From an uncultured Colwellia sp. (GTDB lineage: Bacteria; Pseudomonadota; Gammaproteobacteria; Enterobacterales; Alteromonadaceae): a DNA stretch of 64,000 nt. Location: contig CAJXQM010000012.1 of assembly GCA_913058145.1 (NCBI GenBank), forward strand, positions 1 through 64,000, given 5' to 3'. This document shows, one piece after another, positions 1 through 9,310 of this stretch (its first letter is position 1; each line of letters starts with the position of its first letter). The position numbers were made by a program, and so were the translations under genes. The notes under the pieces are model-generated. The model was not told the origin of the DNA. It saw only the letters and a list, made by a program, of their open reading frames with translations, and searched no databases.

Positions 1-8
1 TTTAAGCA

Positions 9-401
9 ATGGCTGATAATCAATATTACGGTACTGGTCGTCGCAAGAGCTCAACGGCTCGTGTGTTTATGAAAGCTGGTAACGGTGCAATCACAATTAA
101 CAAGCGTGACATTACTGAATACTTTGGCCGTGATACTGCTCGTATGGTTGTTCGTCAACCATTAGAGTTAGTTGAAATGGTTGAAAAGTTTGACTTCAAC
201 ATCTCTGTAGTTGGCGGTGGTATTTCTGGTCAAGCTGGCGCAATTCGTCACGGTATTACTCGTGCATTAATGGAGTTTGATGAAACTTTACGTGGCGGTT
301 TACGCGCGGCTGGTTTTGTTACTCGTGATGCTCGTAAAGTTGAACGTAAGAAAGTTGGTTTACATAAAGCACGTAAGAAACCTCAGTTTTCTAAACGTTA
401 A
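9..401 (+). CDS. rpsI: 30S ribosomal protein S9
   Basis: Small-subunit ribosomal protein that contacts 16S rRNA in the head of the 30S subunit, its C-terminal tail reaching towards P-site tRNA. The 130-residue product has the family's usual length, the N-terminal [15 protein letters not shown] motif and the very basic C-terminus ending KKPQFSKR. The ATG lies only 8 bases inside the window, so rplM, its usual operon partner, is presumably just upstream; this is inferred from conserved gene order. An intrinsic terminator follows at 432-459. Confidence 0.98.
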   Translation: MADNQYYGTGRRKSSTARVFMKAGNGAITINKRDITEYFGRDTARMVVRQPLELVEMVEKFDFNISVVGGGISGQAGAIRHGITRALMEFDETLRGGLRAAGFVTRDARKVERKKVGLHKARKKPQFSKR

Positions 402-431
402 AATCAATTCTTTCGTATTTTCTACGATTTT

Positions 432-459
432 AAAAAACCGACTTTATGTCGGTTTTTTT
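432..459 (+). terminator. Intrinsic terminator of rpsI
   Basis: A-rich 5' arm and ACCGAC pair with GTCGG and a run of seven T around a TTTAT loop, starting 31 bases after the rpsI stop. This is a classic rho-independent terminator, presumably ending the rplM-rpsI transcript. Confidence 0.9.
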
Positions 460-758
460 ATGTCTTTAATTTATAGTTAGTATTCGTTGATAATTTTTGT
501 TTGCTACTATTTTGCGTTCATTAGTGTCAATTTTCATATTTTTCTGCTTTTACAGTGCTTAAGCCCCTTTTTATCTTGTAAAAAACCCGCTATTTCTTTA
601 TGATCGTAAAAATTTTTGTCGATATACCGTTTGGTATAAATCTGATCAAACAAAAACAGTAGCTACGCTAGTTTAGAAACGCTTTTTTGTACGTTTTGTT
701 AGTCAGCATTGTAGTGAATAATAATTGTTTGGTAATCACTGTGAATTGGAGAGTGTGA
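460..758. other. Non-coding region upstream of petA
   Basis: Between the rpsI terminator and petA no credible gene is visible. It contains a 6-bp inverted repeat, TATACC-GTTT-GGTATA, at 623-638, whose right arm overlaps a TATAAA-like -10 element. It may be part of the petABC promoter or an operator, but no convincing -35 box sits at the right distance, so no promoter is assigned. Confidence 0.4.
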
Positions 759-1361
759 ATGAGCAATGTGCCTGTAAATAATGGCCGCCGTCGCTTCTTA
801 ACTGCGGCTACTGCCGTTGTTGGTGGTGTTGGTGTAGCTGGTGTTGCTGTGCCTTTCATTGGTTCCTGGAATCCTAGTGCTCGCGCGAAAGCAGCGGGTG
901 CACCAGTTGAAGTCAATGTAAGTAAGATAGAGCAAGGACAATTAATCCGTGCTGAGTGGCGTGGCAAACCTGTTTATGTCGTTCGTCGAACGGAAAAATC
1001 TGTTAGCGATTTAGCTAAACATGACGATCAATTGCGTGATCCTAATTCAGAGAAAGCGCAACAACCAGCTTATGCAACGAATGCTTATCGCTCAATTAAA
1101 CCTGAATTTTTAGTGGCTTTAGGTGTTTGTACACATTTAGGTTGTGCGCCTACTTATCATGGCGGTGATTTTAATCAATTCGTCGAAGGCGTAAGTGAAG
1201 GCTTCTTCTGTCCATGTCATGGTAGTAAATTTGATTTAGCTGGTCGTGTGTTTCAAGGTGTTCCAGCCCCATTAAATTTAGTAGTTCCTGAACATTCATT
1301 CACTAGTGATGAGACATTATTAATTGGTGTTGGCTCTGATGTCAGTAAGGGAGAAGCATAA
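759..1361 (+). CDS. petA: Ubiquinol-cytochrome c reductase, Rieske iron-sulfur subunit
   Basis: Rieske [2Fe-2S] subunit of the cytochrome bc1 complex, passing one electron from ubiquinol to cytochrome c1 on the periplasmic side of the inner membrane. The 200-residue protein begins with a twin-arginine-type region (RRRFLTA at residues 10-16) leading into the single membrane anchor. The cluster-binding motifs are intact: CTHLGC at residues 124-129 and CPCHGS at 151-156. The RBS GGAG sits about 9 bases before the ATG. The stop overlaps the petB start by one base (TAATG), indicating translational coupling. Confidence 0.97.
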   Translation: MSNVPVNNGRRRFLTAATAVVGGVGVAGVAVPFIGSWNPSARAKAAGAPVEVNVSKIEQGQLIRAEWRGKPVYVVRRTEKSVSDLAKHDDQLRDPNSEKAQQPAYATNAYRSIKPEFLVALGVCTHLGCAPTYHGGDFNQFVEGVSEGFFCPCHGSKFDLAGRVFQGVPAPLNLVVPEHSFTSDETLLIGVGSDVSKGEA

Positions 1362-2626
1362 TGTTAGCTAATTTTATGGCTTGGATAGACAAGCGATTAC
1401 CGGTTACAGATGCTTGGAATAAGCATTTGGCACAGTATCCTGCACCAAAAAACTTTAATTTTTGGTACTTCTTTGGTTCACTAGCCATGCTAGTACTTGT
1501 AAATCAAATTTTAACAGGCGTATGGCTAACCATGAACTATGAGCCATCAGGCGAGGGTGCATTTGCCTCTGTTGAATATATTATGCGTGATGTTGATTAC
1601 GGTTGGTTGTTACGTTATATGCATTCCACAGGTGCTTCAGCATTCTTTATTGTGGTTTACTTACACATGATGCGTGGCCTTATGTATGGTTCATATCAAA
1701 AACCACGTGAACTATTATGGATCTTTGGTATGCTGATCTTCTTGGTATTAATGGCTGAAGCATTTATGGGCTATTTATTACCTTGGGGAAATATGTCGTA
1801 CTGGGGTGCACAGGTAATTATCTCGCTCTTTGGGGCAATTCCAATTATTGGTGATGATTTAACGTTATGGATTCGTGGTGATTATGTTATTTCGGGCGCT
1901 ACCTTAAATCGATTCTTTGCTTTGCATGTTATCGCACTGCCATTGGTTTTAGTTATTTTAGTATTCCTACATATTCTTGCTTTACATGAGGTTGGCTCTA
2001 ACAACCCTGAAGGTATTGATATTAAAAAGCCTAAAGGCAGTATTAAACCTGAAGATCAAAGTAAGTTTAAGTTTCACAAACAATATACAGATAAATACGA
2101 TATTGTTGATGCTATCCCGTTCCATCCTTACTATTCTGTAAAAGATATTATGGGTGTTGCTGGTTTCCTTATTTTATTCTGTTGGGTTATGTTCTTTGCA
2201 CCAGAGGGCGGTGGCTACTTTATGGAAGCGCCAAACTTTGAACCAGCAAATGGTTTGAAAACACCTGAACATATTGCACCCGTTTGGTATTTTGGTCCTT
2301 TTTATACCATTTTACGTATTATTCCAGATAAGTTATTAGGTGCGGTTGGTATGTTCTCAGCGATAATTGTACTTTTCCTTCTACCATGGTTTGATCGTGG
2401 TGTGGTTAAGTCTATTAAATATCGTTCTAAATTGCATTTATGTAACTTAATTCAGTTTGCGATTAGCTTTATTGTGTTGGGTGTTTTAGGTACTTTACCG
2501 GCATCTCCAACGGCGAACTTAATTGGTACTATTGCTACGTTTGGTTATTTCGGATTCTTTGTTGCACTTTGGTTCTACTCTAAGAATGAAAAATGTAAAC
2601 CAGTACCAGAGAGGGTTTCACACTAA
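1361..2626 (+). CDS. petB: Cytochrome b subunit of the bc1 complex
   Basis: Integral membrane di-heme subunit of complex III that carries the quinol oxidation and reduction sites. The 421-residue sequence shows successive hydrophobic helices, haem-ligand histidine regions (YMHSTGASAFF, YLHMMRG, FALHVIALP, FLHILALHEVGSNNP) and the Qo-site loop as PVWYF, the variant usual in gammaproteobacteria in place of PEWYF. Length is typical of a full-size bacterial cytochrome b. It overlaps petA and petC by one base on each side, so the three genes are one transcription unit. Confidence 0.97.
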   Translation: MLANFMAWIDKRLPVTDAWNKHLAQYPAPKNFNFWYFFGSLAMLVLVNQILTGVWLTMNYEPSGEGAFASVEYIMRDVDYGWLLRYMHSTGASAFFIVVYLHMMRGLMYGSYQKPRELLWIFGMLIFLVLMAEAFMGYLLPWGNMSYWGAQVIISLFGAIPIIGDDLTLWIRGDYVISGATLNRFFALHVIALPLVLVILVFLHILALHEVGSNNPEGIDIKKPKGSIKPEDQSKFKFHKQYTDKYDIVDAIPFHPYYSVKDIMGVAGFLILFCWVMFFAPEGGGYFMEAPNFEPANGLKTPEHIAPVWYFGPFYTILRIIPDKLLGAVGMFSAIIVLFLLPWFDRGVVKSIKYRSKLHLCNLIQFAISFIVLGVLGTLPASPTANLIGTIATFGYFGFFVALWFYSKNEKCKPVPERVSH

Positions 2627-3336
2627 TGAAAAATTTAATTAAAGCGTTTGTTTTTGGTTTGGCTACTGTTGTCTCTATGTCTGCATTGGCTTCATCAGGA
2701 GGAGTTCACTTAGATCACGCTAATAATGATTTAACCGATAAAGAGTCGTTGAAAAAAGGTTTTCAAACCTACATCAACTATTGTTTAGGTTGTCACCAGT
2801 TACAATATCAACGTTATAACCGTACCTTTAAAGATTTAGGTATTGAAGAAGCGGATGGTGTTGAAAACTACATGTATACCGGTGACAAGCCAGGTGATCA
2901 CATTACTAATACTATGTCGAAAAAAGAAGCGGCAAAATGGTTTGGTACTGCGCCACCAGATTTAACACTTGAAGCACGTTTACGTAGTCCTGATTGGATC
3001 TACACTTACTTACGTTCATTTTATATGGACAGTGAACGTCCGTTTGGTGTGAACAATAAAGTCTTTAAAGATGTTGGTATGCCACATGTATTGCAAGATT
3101 TGCAAGGTGTTAGCTCAATTGACGAACAGGGTAATGTATCACCAGCAATGGGCGGCAGTTTAACGACTGAAGAGTACGATGTTGTGGTACGTGATTTAAC
3201 TAATTTCTTAGAGTATGTTGGTGAGCCAAGCAAACTTGAAAGAAAAAGTATGGGTGTTAATGTTTTAATATTTTTGTTTATTTTCTTTATTGTTGCTTAC
3301 TTACTTAAGAAAGAATATTGGAAAGATATACACTAA
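2626..3336 (+). CDS. petC: Cytochrome c1 subunit of the bc1 complex
   Basis: Membrane-anchored c-type cytochrome that takes electrons from the Rieske protein and passes them to soluble cytochrome c. The 236-residue precursor has a cleavable signal peptide ending near ALASSGG, the haem-binding motif CLGCH at residues 53-57, a candidate axial methionine in VGMPHVL, and a C-terminal membrane helix (VLIFLFIFFIVAYLL) ending in a short charged tail. It is the last gene of petABC; hairpins follow at 3354-3402. Confidence 0.97.
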   Translation: MKNLIKAFVFGLATVVSMSALASSGGVHLDHANNDLTDKESLKKGFQTYINYCLGCHQLQYQRYNRTFKDLGIEEADGVENYMYTGDKPGDHITNTMSKKEAAKWFGTAPPDLTLEARLRSPDWIYTYLRSFYMDSERPFGVNNKVFKDVGMPHVLQDLQGVSSIDEQGNVSPAMGGSLTTEEYDVVVRDLTNFLEYVGEPSKLERKSMGVNVLIFLFIFFIVAYLLKKEYWKDIH

Positions 3337-3353
3337 AAAGTTACACGTTGTAG

Positions 3354-3402
3354 GTTGTACTTCGGTACGACAAGATAATTGATTGGGGGCTTTGTGCCCC
3401 CA
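3354..3402 (+). terminator. Two hairpins between petC and sspA
   Basis: The first (3354-3371) has a 7-bp stem closed by a TTCG tetraloop, with GTTGTAC pairing to GTACGAC through one G-T wobble. The second (3384-3402) pairs TGGGGGC with GCCCCCA across TTTGT and is followed by a T-containing but interrupted tract. Together they most likely end the petABC transcript. The poor T-run leaves read-through into sspA possible. Confidence 0.6.
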
Positions 3403-3446
3403 TTGTCCGTTTTATTGAGTAAGTAGTTTTAAAATTAGGAGGCCCT

Positions 3447-4088
3447 ATGGCCGTAGCAGCAAATAAACGTTCAGTTATGACGTTATTCTCGCATGCTGAT
3501 GATATGTATAGTCATCAAACACGTATAGTCTTAGCCGAAAAAGGCGTTGGTGTTGATATCAATTTTGTTGATTTAGCTCATTTGCCAGAAGATTTAATTA
3601 ACTTCAATCCTTACGGGACAGTACCAACTTTAATCGATCGTGAATTAGCATTATATGAAGCTAAAATCATTATTGAATATTTAGATGAGCGCTTTCCTCA
3701 CCCACCATTGATGCCAGTTTATCCTGTATCACGTGGTCGTAGCCGCTTAATGATGCATCGTGTTGAAAATGACTGGTATAGCCTTGCTAAAATCATACTC
3801 TCTGGCCCTGCTGATAAAGCACAAAAAGCGCGTGTAGAATTAAAAGAAAGCCTGTTAAGTATCGCGCCTATTTTAAATGAAGCACCTTACTTTATGAGTG
3901 AAGAATACAGCCTAGTTGATTGTTATATCGCTCCATTACTATGGCGTTTACCTGTTTTTGGTATTGAGCTTGATGGAGAAGGTTCAAAAGAACTTAAAAC
4001 GTACATGCTACGTTTATTTGAACGTGAATCATTCCAAGCATCATTAACTGAAGAAGAGCGTGAATTACGCTTTGGTCACCCAGCTTAA
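3447..4088 (+). CDS. sspA: Stringent starvation protein A
   Basis: RNA-polymerase-associated protein of the glutathione S-transferase fold, involved in stationary-phase and acid-stress gene expression in E. coli. The 213-residue sequence has the thioredoxin-like N-terminal half (SVMTLFSHADDMYSHQTRI, then NPYGTVPTLIDRELALYE) and an all-helical GST C-terminal half, at the usual family length. A strong RBS, AGGAGG, lies just before the ATG. It overlaps sspB by one base, the conserved sspAB arrangement. Confidence 0.95.
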   Translation: MAVAANKRSVMTLFSHADDMYSHQTRIVLAEKGVGVDINFVDLAHLPEDLINFNPYGTVPTLIDRELALYEAKIIIEYLDERFPHPPLMPVYPVSRGRSRLMMHRVENDWYSLAKIILSGPADKAQKARVELKESLLSIAPILNEAPYFMSEEYSLVDCYIAPLLWRLPVFGIELDGEGSKELKTYMLRLFERESFQASLTEEERELRFGHPA

Positions 4089-4567
4089 TGGTTGATTCTA
4101 CTCCGGTACAAATGAGTTCTAATAAGCCCTATTTAGTTAGGGCCTTTTATGACTGGATTTCAGATAACGATTTAACACCTTATATTGTTGTTGATGCCAG
4201 TGTTCATGGTGTTTTAGTGCCAATGACATATGTAAATGATGGTCAAATAGTACTCAACGTCGCAGCATCAGCAGTGGGAACTCTTGCTTTAGGTGTTGAA
4301 ACGATTGAGTTTAGCGCAAGATTTGGCGGTAAACTTGAGTCTATTTCCGTACCCTATGGTGCGATAGTAACCATCTATGCGAAAGAAAATGGTGCGGGCA
4401 CTTCCCTACCGATAGAGCACCCGACGGAAGAGAGCATCAGTGTTAAAGATGATTCAGAGAGCAACGTTAAACCTAAAGTAAATTTGAGCAGTGTTTCATC
4501 GATAGCTAAAACGGATGAACTGAAAAAATCGACAAAAAGTAAAGCGAGTTTAAAGGTTATTAAATAA
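4088..4567 (+). CDS. sspB: ClpXP protease specificity-enhancing factor SspB
   Basis: Adaptor that delivers ssrA-tagged proteins to ClpXP. The N-terminal substrate-binding domain is clear (KPYLVRAFYDWISDNDLTPYIVVD, DGQIVLNVA and FSARFGG segments), followed by an acidic and lysine-rich linker of about 50 residues. It ends LKVIK, matching the ClpX-docking tail of E. coli SspB (LRVVK), so both functional ends are preserved. Start: the ATG overlapping the sspA stop is coupled; a second ATG at residue 9 (MSSNKPY) is possible. Confidence 0.94.
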   Translation: MVDSTPVQMSSNKPYLVRAFYDWISDNDLTPYIVVDASVHGVLVPMTYVNDGQIVLNVAASAVGTLALGVETIEFSARFGGKLESISVPYGAIVTIYAKENGAGTSLPIEHPTEESISVKDDSESNVKPKVNLSSVSSIAKTDELKKSTKSKASLKVIK

Positions 4568-4607
4568 TACTTCGACTACTCGTGCCTCGAGTTCAATACG
4601 GGCGGTC

Positions 4608-4685
4608 AATCACTTGTTCCTCCGTTTGTCCTGAGCTTGTCGAAGGAAGCTTGTCGTACTTCGTGCTCAGTATGAACGAGTGATT
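4608..4685. repeat. REP-like imperfect palindrome between sspB and dolP
   Basis: AATCACTTGTTC at 4608-4619 is complementary to GAACGAGTGATT at 4674-4685 with one mismatch, and an inner CTGAGC/GCTCAG pair sits inside. The core CCTGAGCTTGTCGAAGG resembles short dispersed palindromic repeats seen between genes in many proteobacteria. It lies between two convergent transcription units, where it could also end transcription in both directions. A single copy is seen in this window. Confidence 0.6.
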
Positions 4686-4727
4686 ATTTTCCCTCGTACT
4701 TTGTCTACTCGTACTGAAAATCGTTAC

Positions 4728-5324
4728 TTACAAATATTCGAACACCTGATAAACACGATTAACCCCACTAATATTACGCGTGATATTAATCGCAATATCA
4801 GCTTCTTTTTTCGTTACCAATCCCATTAGAAACACTTCAGCATTTTCAGTAATGACTTTAATCGTATTACCGTTTACCTGATCACTAGAAAACAGTGCGC
4901 TTTTAATTTTAGAGGTTAACCAAGCGTCATTTGTTTGTGTGGTAATTGAGGTAAGGTTACCAACACGAATTTGATTGTGAATACGTACGACACCATTGAT
5001 ACTGTTAATAATTTTTATTACTTGATCTCTAAGATAAGTATTAGGGGCCTGACCAATAATGAGTACCGAACCATTAACACTAATAATATGTAAATTAGTA
5101 TTGTCGTTTAAGGATTTATTTTTGGTGATTTCATTATACGCTTCGATTTCGATACTTTGATCATCAATTTGATTACCAATACTACGTCTATCTGTTGCCA
5201 TAGAAGCGCTAGTAGTGAGAGCAACTACCGCAACAGCAGCACAACCTTGCAATACAGAAAAAATGAATAATACAGCACATAGTTTAAGTGATTTATTTTT
5301 AATGGTGGTGGAAAAAGTAAGCAT
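4728..5324 (-). CDS. dolP: BON-domain outer-membrane lipoprotein (DolP/YraP-like)
   Basis: Likely homologue of DolP (YraP), a lipoprotein with two BON domains that supports outer-membrane integrity at division sites. From the ATG at 5324 the product has 198 residues, a signal peptide and lipobox (FSVLQGC), then two BON repeats (around ITKNKSLNDNTNLHIISVNG...NQIRV and TNDAWLTSKIKSALFSSDQ...YQVFEYL). An upstream in-frame ATG at 5381 would overlap diaA and spoil the signal peptide, so 5324 is preferred. It ends the lpoA-yraN-diaA-dolP operon. Confidence 0.88.
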   Translation of the reverse strand: MLTFSTTIKNKSLKLCAVLFIFSVLQGCAAVAVVALTTSASMATDRRSIGNQIDDQSIEIEAYNEITKNKSLNDNTNLHIISVNGSVLIIGQAPNTYLRDQVIKIINSINGVVRIHNQIRVGNLTSITTQTNDAWLTSKIKSALFSSDQVNGNTIKVITENAEVFLMGLVTKKEADIAINITRNISGVNRVYQVFEYL

Positions 5325-5329
5325 AAAAA

Positions 5330-5920
5330 TTAAGACTCCGATTGAGGAAATAATGTTGTATCGATGATTTCGCATAAGCAATGTATCACAATTAAATGTA
5401 CCTCATTAATACGAGCTGTGCGTGCTGAAGGAACTCTAATTTCAACATCGCTCTCGCCAAGCAACCCCGCAATGTCTCCCCCATCATGACCGGTTAACGC
5501 TATAATAGGTATATCACGAGACACAGCGCTTTCAACAGCTTTAATTACATTACCTGAATTACCACTAGCTGATATAGCTAATAAAATATCACCGCTATTA
5601 CCTAAGGCACGTATTTGCTTTGAGAATATTTCCTCAAATTGTGAATCGTTGGCAATAGAAGACATTGTGGCACTACCTGCAACAAGGCTAATAGCAGGTA
5701 AGCTCGGGCGTTCTGTTTCAAAGCGATTGAGTAATTGGGAGCAAAAGTGCTGAGCATGCCCAGCAGAGCCACCGTTGCCACAAGCAAGCATTTTATTACC
5801 CGATAATAGACTTTGTACCATGATCATACCGGCTTGTTCTATAGCACTAGAAATAGCTTCAGTAGCGGCTATTTGTGTTTGAATACTTTCAGTGAAATTA
5901 TTTTGGATCTGTTCTAGCAT
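5330..5920 (-). CDS. diaA: DnaA initiator-associating protein DiaA (SIS domain)
   Basis: SIS-fold protein of 196 residues, the family that includes the phosphoheptose isomerase GmhA and DiaA, which binds DnaA at oriC and promotes timely initiation in E. coli. Visible SIS motifs: [22 protein letters not shown] near residues 38-59 and [15 protein letters not shown]. Gene order lpoA-yraN-diaA-dolP is the E. coli order, which favours DiaA over GmhA; sequence alone does not exclude isomerase activity. The gap to dolP is only five bases. Confidence 0.88.
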   Translation of the reverse strand: MLEQIQNNFTESIQTQIAATEAISSAIEQAGMIMVQSLLSGNKMLACGNGGSAGHAQHFCSQLLNRFETERPSLPAISLVAGSATMSSIANDSQFEEIFSKQIRALGNSGDILLAISASGNSGNVIKAVESAVSRDIPIIALTGHDGGDIAGLLGESDVEIRVPSARTARINEVHLIVIHCLCEIIDTTLFPQSES

Positions 5921-5955
5921 GGGTTAAAGCAACTCCGGTGTTGTACTGTTGGAAC

Positions 5956-6330
5956 TCAAAAAGCATTTTTGAGCCAAGTTACCTGTGGTTGGTTAATATT
6001 ACCTTCTAAGGCAATAACATCAAAACGGCAACGTGTATTATATTCATTTAAGTTGGCTTTATGGAAAAAAAATGCAACACAATGTCTAATTTTATTTTGC
6101 TTGGCTAGAGATACTGCCTCGATAGCACTGCCAAAGTGATTATTTTTGCGATATTTTACTTCAACAAAAACAAAAGTATCGTCATCACGCATAACAAGAT
6201 CTATTTCACCTTGTCGGCAATGTACATTTCTATCTATGGCTACTAACCCATGCTCTATAAGATAGTTCTCAGCATACGCCTCTGTTATTTTCCCTCGTGC
6301 ATGGCTTGTGTTTTTGCTAATCCAAGGCAA
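5956..6330 (-). CDS. yraN: YraN family endonuclease-fold protein
   Basis: Conserved UPF0102 protein of 124 residues with a restriction-endonuclease-like core: AENYL near the N-terminus, then REIDLV-type CRQGEIDLVMRDDDTFVFVEVKYRK, which holds the D and ExK-type residues of the fold. Its cellular role is not established. It overlaps the end of lpoA by 14 bases and precedes diaA, so it is co-transcribed with both. Confidence 0.9.
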   Translation of the reverse strand: MPWISKNTSHARGKITEAYAENYLIEHGLVAIDRNVHCRQGEIDLVMRDDDTFVFVEVKYRKNNHFGSAIEAVSLAKQNKIRHCVAFFFHKANLNEYNTRCRFDVIALEGNINQPQVTWLKNAF

Positions 6331-8227
6331 TTTGTATCACCTTATTATCTTGGTAGCGTCCCCAAATTAGACTACGTGTTAATATATTATTGTTATTGAG
6401 CTTTAACACGCCCGTTTGCCCAAAATGTCGAATATATGGGGCCTGCTGCATTACAGCCACTTTATTAAGTAGGTTGTAGCTGTCATATCCCATGGCAAAT
6501 ATACGCGATAAACTATCGGTACGCTTAGGCCATAGCTTATGGCTTAACTTGGCTAAAATTTTATTTTGTTGCTTAGATGCTAGTAACCAAGGCATTTGAG
6601 TAAATGTTAACCCTTGCAGATCATTAGTATTACCATTGTAGTAATCAAAATCACTATGACTTCGGGAGGTTGCAAAAACAGGGATAATAGCTGCAAATGG
6701 ACTTGTGTTAACATCAATATAAGGTTTACTTAATCTAGTTTGGGATGCCGAGCCGATAAGATAGATCATATCAATATCGCGACGATTTCTTGATTCAGAT
6801 TTAAGATTATTTTTCAGCCGGCTTTGTAATTGTTTTATGCGCGTTTGACTTGTATTTACATCAAGTGCTTCTTTTAAACTTGCTTGCATTTGTTTGCCTT
6901 CACTAAAGTAAACAATATCAACCTCCATATTGGTTAACATTTTCCATTGTTGACTAAAGGCAATAGCTAAGCGTTTTGACACCTTATCTTGGTGGCTCAA
7001 AATGATCGGGTTGCGATAGTGTTGCTGGCTGAGCGTTGCTGCCGCTTGTATTGCTTCATCTTCAGGGCGCATAGATAAAGCTATTTGGTAGCTAGCGAGT
7101 TTTTTAGTGATAGGTAAATTGAGGAGCAGACTTGGAATTTGTAGTGCTATATGTTGCTCACTCAGCTTTAAATAGGTTTCTACGTTAGATTTCAATAACG
7201 GGCCAATAACGTGATCAATATTTAATTCAGTAAATTGAGTGGTAAGTGCCTTCCAATCTAATTTATTGGTGTCAATGAAATGAATTTTATTAGCAGTATC
7301 ATTTTTATAAGCGGATAAAACACCTTGTTGTGCTGCTAAACCTGCACTTTGTTGATTGCCACTCAAAGGCAATAACACCGCAATATGTTCAATTTTATTC
7401 ACCGATAGTGATGGCGTTTGTAACTGTTCAACAATAAGTGTGGCGGGGTGAGTCGGATAGCGCTGTACCCATAAATGTAAATAGCGATTAAATTGCTTTC
7501 TATTAGCGCCAAATCTGTGGCTATAGTTAAGTAACTGTTGCCACCCCTTAATCAACGGAGGATTATATTTAACTAATTGTGCTAATTGCCACTGATTTAA
7601 TGATTCCAATTTGTGCCACAATGAAAAAACATCTTGTGTTGAATAATTATCATTGAGTGAAAAAGCTATCAATTCGGCGTCAAGTGCTTGTACTGGTCGC
7701 TGTTTTATTTCTAACGCCTTTTGCAAATAGAGATAATATTCGAACGACAGTTTAAGTGGTGTAGCAGGGTTGTTAGTATTGACATAAGTCACTAATTCAC
7801 GGGTAAGTTGTAATTGGTTATAGGCTGATTGATGATAGTTCAGTGCATGTAAACTTTTTGTCTTAACCAGTAACAATCGATAAGTATAAGCGGGATTTTT
7901 TATCACTAAACTCGAGGTTATATTAGCTAACCAAAGGGCTTTTGAAAAATTTTGTTGTTGAAAAAACAACTCACTGGACTCAACTAATAGCGTATTGATT
8001 TGTGCTGTTAATAACGACGTGGGTGCTAAATTGTTAATAGTTTTAGCTAGTGCCAGTTTTTCTTCGGCTGTTTGGCCAGCGGTTACTTGATTGGCTTTAT
8101 GAACAACCGTTATTTCTGGTCTGTTGTCCACAGAAGTTTGGGTACTACAACCGTTCAAGAAAAAGGTAATGAGTAATATTGTCCCAAATAAAATATTGGT
8201 ATTTGTGTACTTAAGTGGCCTAGTCAA
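6317..8227 (-). CDS. lpoA: Penicillin-binding protein activator LpoA
   Basis: Outer-membrane lipoprotein that reaches through the peptidoglycan and activates the synthase PBP1A. The 636-residue product has a signal peptide with lipobox (FFLNGCS), an N-terminal TPR-like helical half (to about residue 270) and a C-terminal periplasmic-binding-protein-like domain beginning around HIAVLLPLSGNQQSAG. Length fits the family. It heads the operon with yraN, diaA and dolP, and diverges from rsmI across a 142-base spacer. Confidence 0.93.
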   Translation of the reverse strand: MTRPLKYTNTNILFGTILLITFFLNGCSTQTSVDNRPEITVVHKANQVTAGQTAEEKLALAKTINNLAPTSLLTAQINTLLVESSELFFQQQNFSKALWLANITSSLVIKNPAYTYRLLLVKTKSLHALNYHQSAYNQLQLTRELVTYVNTNNPATPLKLSFEYYLYLQKALEIKQRPVQALDAELIAFSLNDNYSTQDVFSLWHKLESLNQWQLAQLVKYNPPLIKGWQQLLNYSHRFGANRKQFNRYLHLWVQRYPTHPATLIVEQLQTPSLSVNKIEHIAVLLPLSGNQQSAGLAAQQGVLSAYKNDTANKIHFIDTNKLDWKALTTQFTELNIDHVIGPLLKSNVETYLKLSEQHIALQIPSLLLNLPITKKLASYQIALSMRPEDEAIQAAATLSQQHYRNPIILSHQDKVSKRLAIAFSQQWKMLTNMEVDIVYFSEGKQMQASLKEALDVNTSQTRIKQLQSRLKNNLKSESRNRRDIDMIYLIGSASQTRLSKPYIDVNTSPFAAIIPVFATSRSHSDFDYYNGNTNDLQGLTFTQMPWLLASKQQNKILAKLSHKLWPKRTDSLSRIFAMGYDSYNLLNKVAVMQQAPYIRHFGQTGVLKLNNNNILTRSLIWGRYQDNKVIQIALD

Positions 8228-8369
8228 AGCAATTCCTTGTAAATAAACCGGCTGAAAAATTAGTTTTGCTCAAATTGGAAAATCCGTGCGTTTTTATTTC
8301 GCTGTGGGGTTATAATAAACGCCATTGCAGTGAGTCTCAACTAAATTAAAATGAGAGAAGTCAGTTTAC

Positions 8370-9221
8370 ATGAGCGAATTTAACATAAACCCCGGTACTT
8401 TATATATTGTTGCGACTCCTATTGGGAATTTAGGTGATATCAGCTCAAGAGCGTTAGCGGTATTAGAGCAGGTTGATATTATTGCTTGTGAAGATACGCG
8501 TCATACAAAAAGATTGTTGTCAGCTTCAGACATTAAAAATAAAACCTTGTCGCTGCACGACCATAATGAACGACAAAGACAAGATTATATTGCACAATTG
8601 TTACAAGAGGGTAAAAGTATTGCACTGGTTTCTGATGCAGGTACGCCGCTGATTAGCGATCCTGGTTTTCATTTGGTGAGACACTGTCGTAGTCTTAATT
8701 TACCAGTTTCTCCTATCCCAGGCGCATGTGCTGCTATTGCTGCGTTGAGTGTAGCAGGCTTACCTACAGATAGGTTCTCTTTTGAGGGATTTTTACCGTC
8801 AAAGTCAGGCGCTAGACAAAGTACATTACTAGCCTTAGTAAATGAGCCTAGAACCATGGTTTTTTATGATGCACCGAGGCGCGCAATTGACACGATAAAA
8901 GATGTAGTTAGCACGCTAGGTGGGGATCGTTATGTTGTTATTGCCCGCGAGTTGACTAAAACGTTTGAAACCATTCATTCAGATACCGCTGATAATTTAC
9001 TGGCTTGGTTAGAGCAAGACCCCAACCAGCTTAAAGGTGAAATGGTGCTGATTATCGAAGGCTTTAAAATTGATGTGAATGCTATCTCTAACGAAGTGAT
9101 CAAAACATTAAAATTGTTGTTAGGCGAAATGAAACCGAAAACAGCCTGTGCTATTACAGCAGAAATTCATGGTGTGAAAAAAAATGCATTATATGATATT
9201 GCGTTAAGTTTTAAAGCATAA
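8370..9221 (+). CDS. rsmI: 16S rRNA 2'-O-ribose C1402 methyltransferase RsmI
   Basis: SAM-dependent tetrapyrrole-methylase-fold enzyme that methylates the 2'-OH of C1402 in 16S rRNA. The 283-residue sequence begins with the family motif GTLYIVATPIGNLGDIS and contains ACEDTRHTKRLL, SDAGTPLISDPGFHLV and PIPGACAAIAALSVAGLPTDRF. Length is typical. It is divergent from lpoA, as in E. coli, with a TATAAT-like sequence in the shared upstream region. Confidence 0.96.
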   Translation: MSEFNINPGTLYIVATPIGNLGDISSRALAVLEQVDIIACEDTRHTKRLLSASDIKNKTLSLHDHNERQRQDYIAQLLQEGKSIALVSDAGTPLISDPGFHLVRHCRSLNLPVSPIPGACAAIAALSVAGLPTDRFSFEGFLPSKSGARQSTLLALVNEPRTMVFYDAPRRAIDTIKDVVSTLGGDRYVVIARELTKTFETIHSDTADNLLAWLEQDPNQLKGEMVLIIEGFKIDVNAISNEVIKTLKLLLGEMKPKTACAITAEIHGVKKNALYDIALSFKA

Positions 9222-9310
9222 CGGTTCCTAACGTGAATAAGAAACGTGAAGTACATTCAAAACACGGAACCATCGGATTTTTGACGCTATTCTCACGGTA
9301 GTAGAATAAC

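Noticed and set aside
668-967. 99-codon minus-strand reading frame over the start of petA
   Set aside because: It is a shadow of the clearly coding Rieske gene on the other strand.
9222-9300. Inverted pair GGTTCC...GGAACC after rsmI as a terminator
   Set aside because: The arms are short, about 40 bases apart and not followed by a clean T-run.
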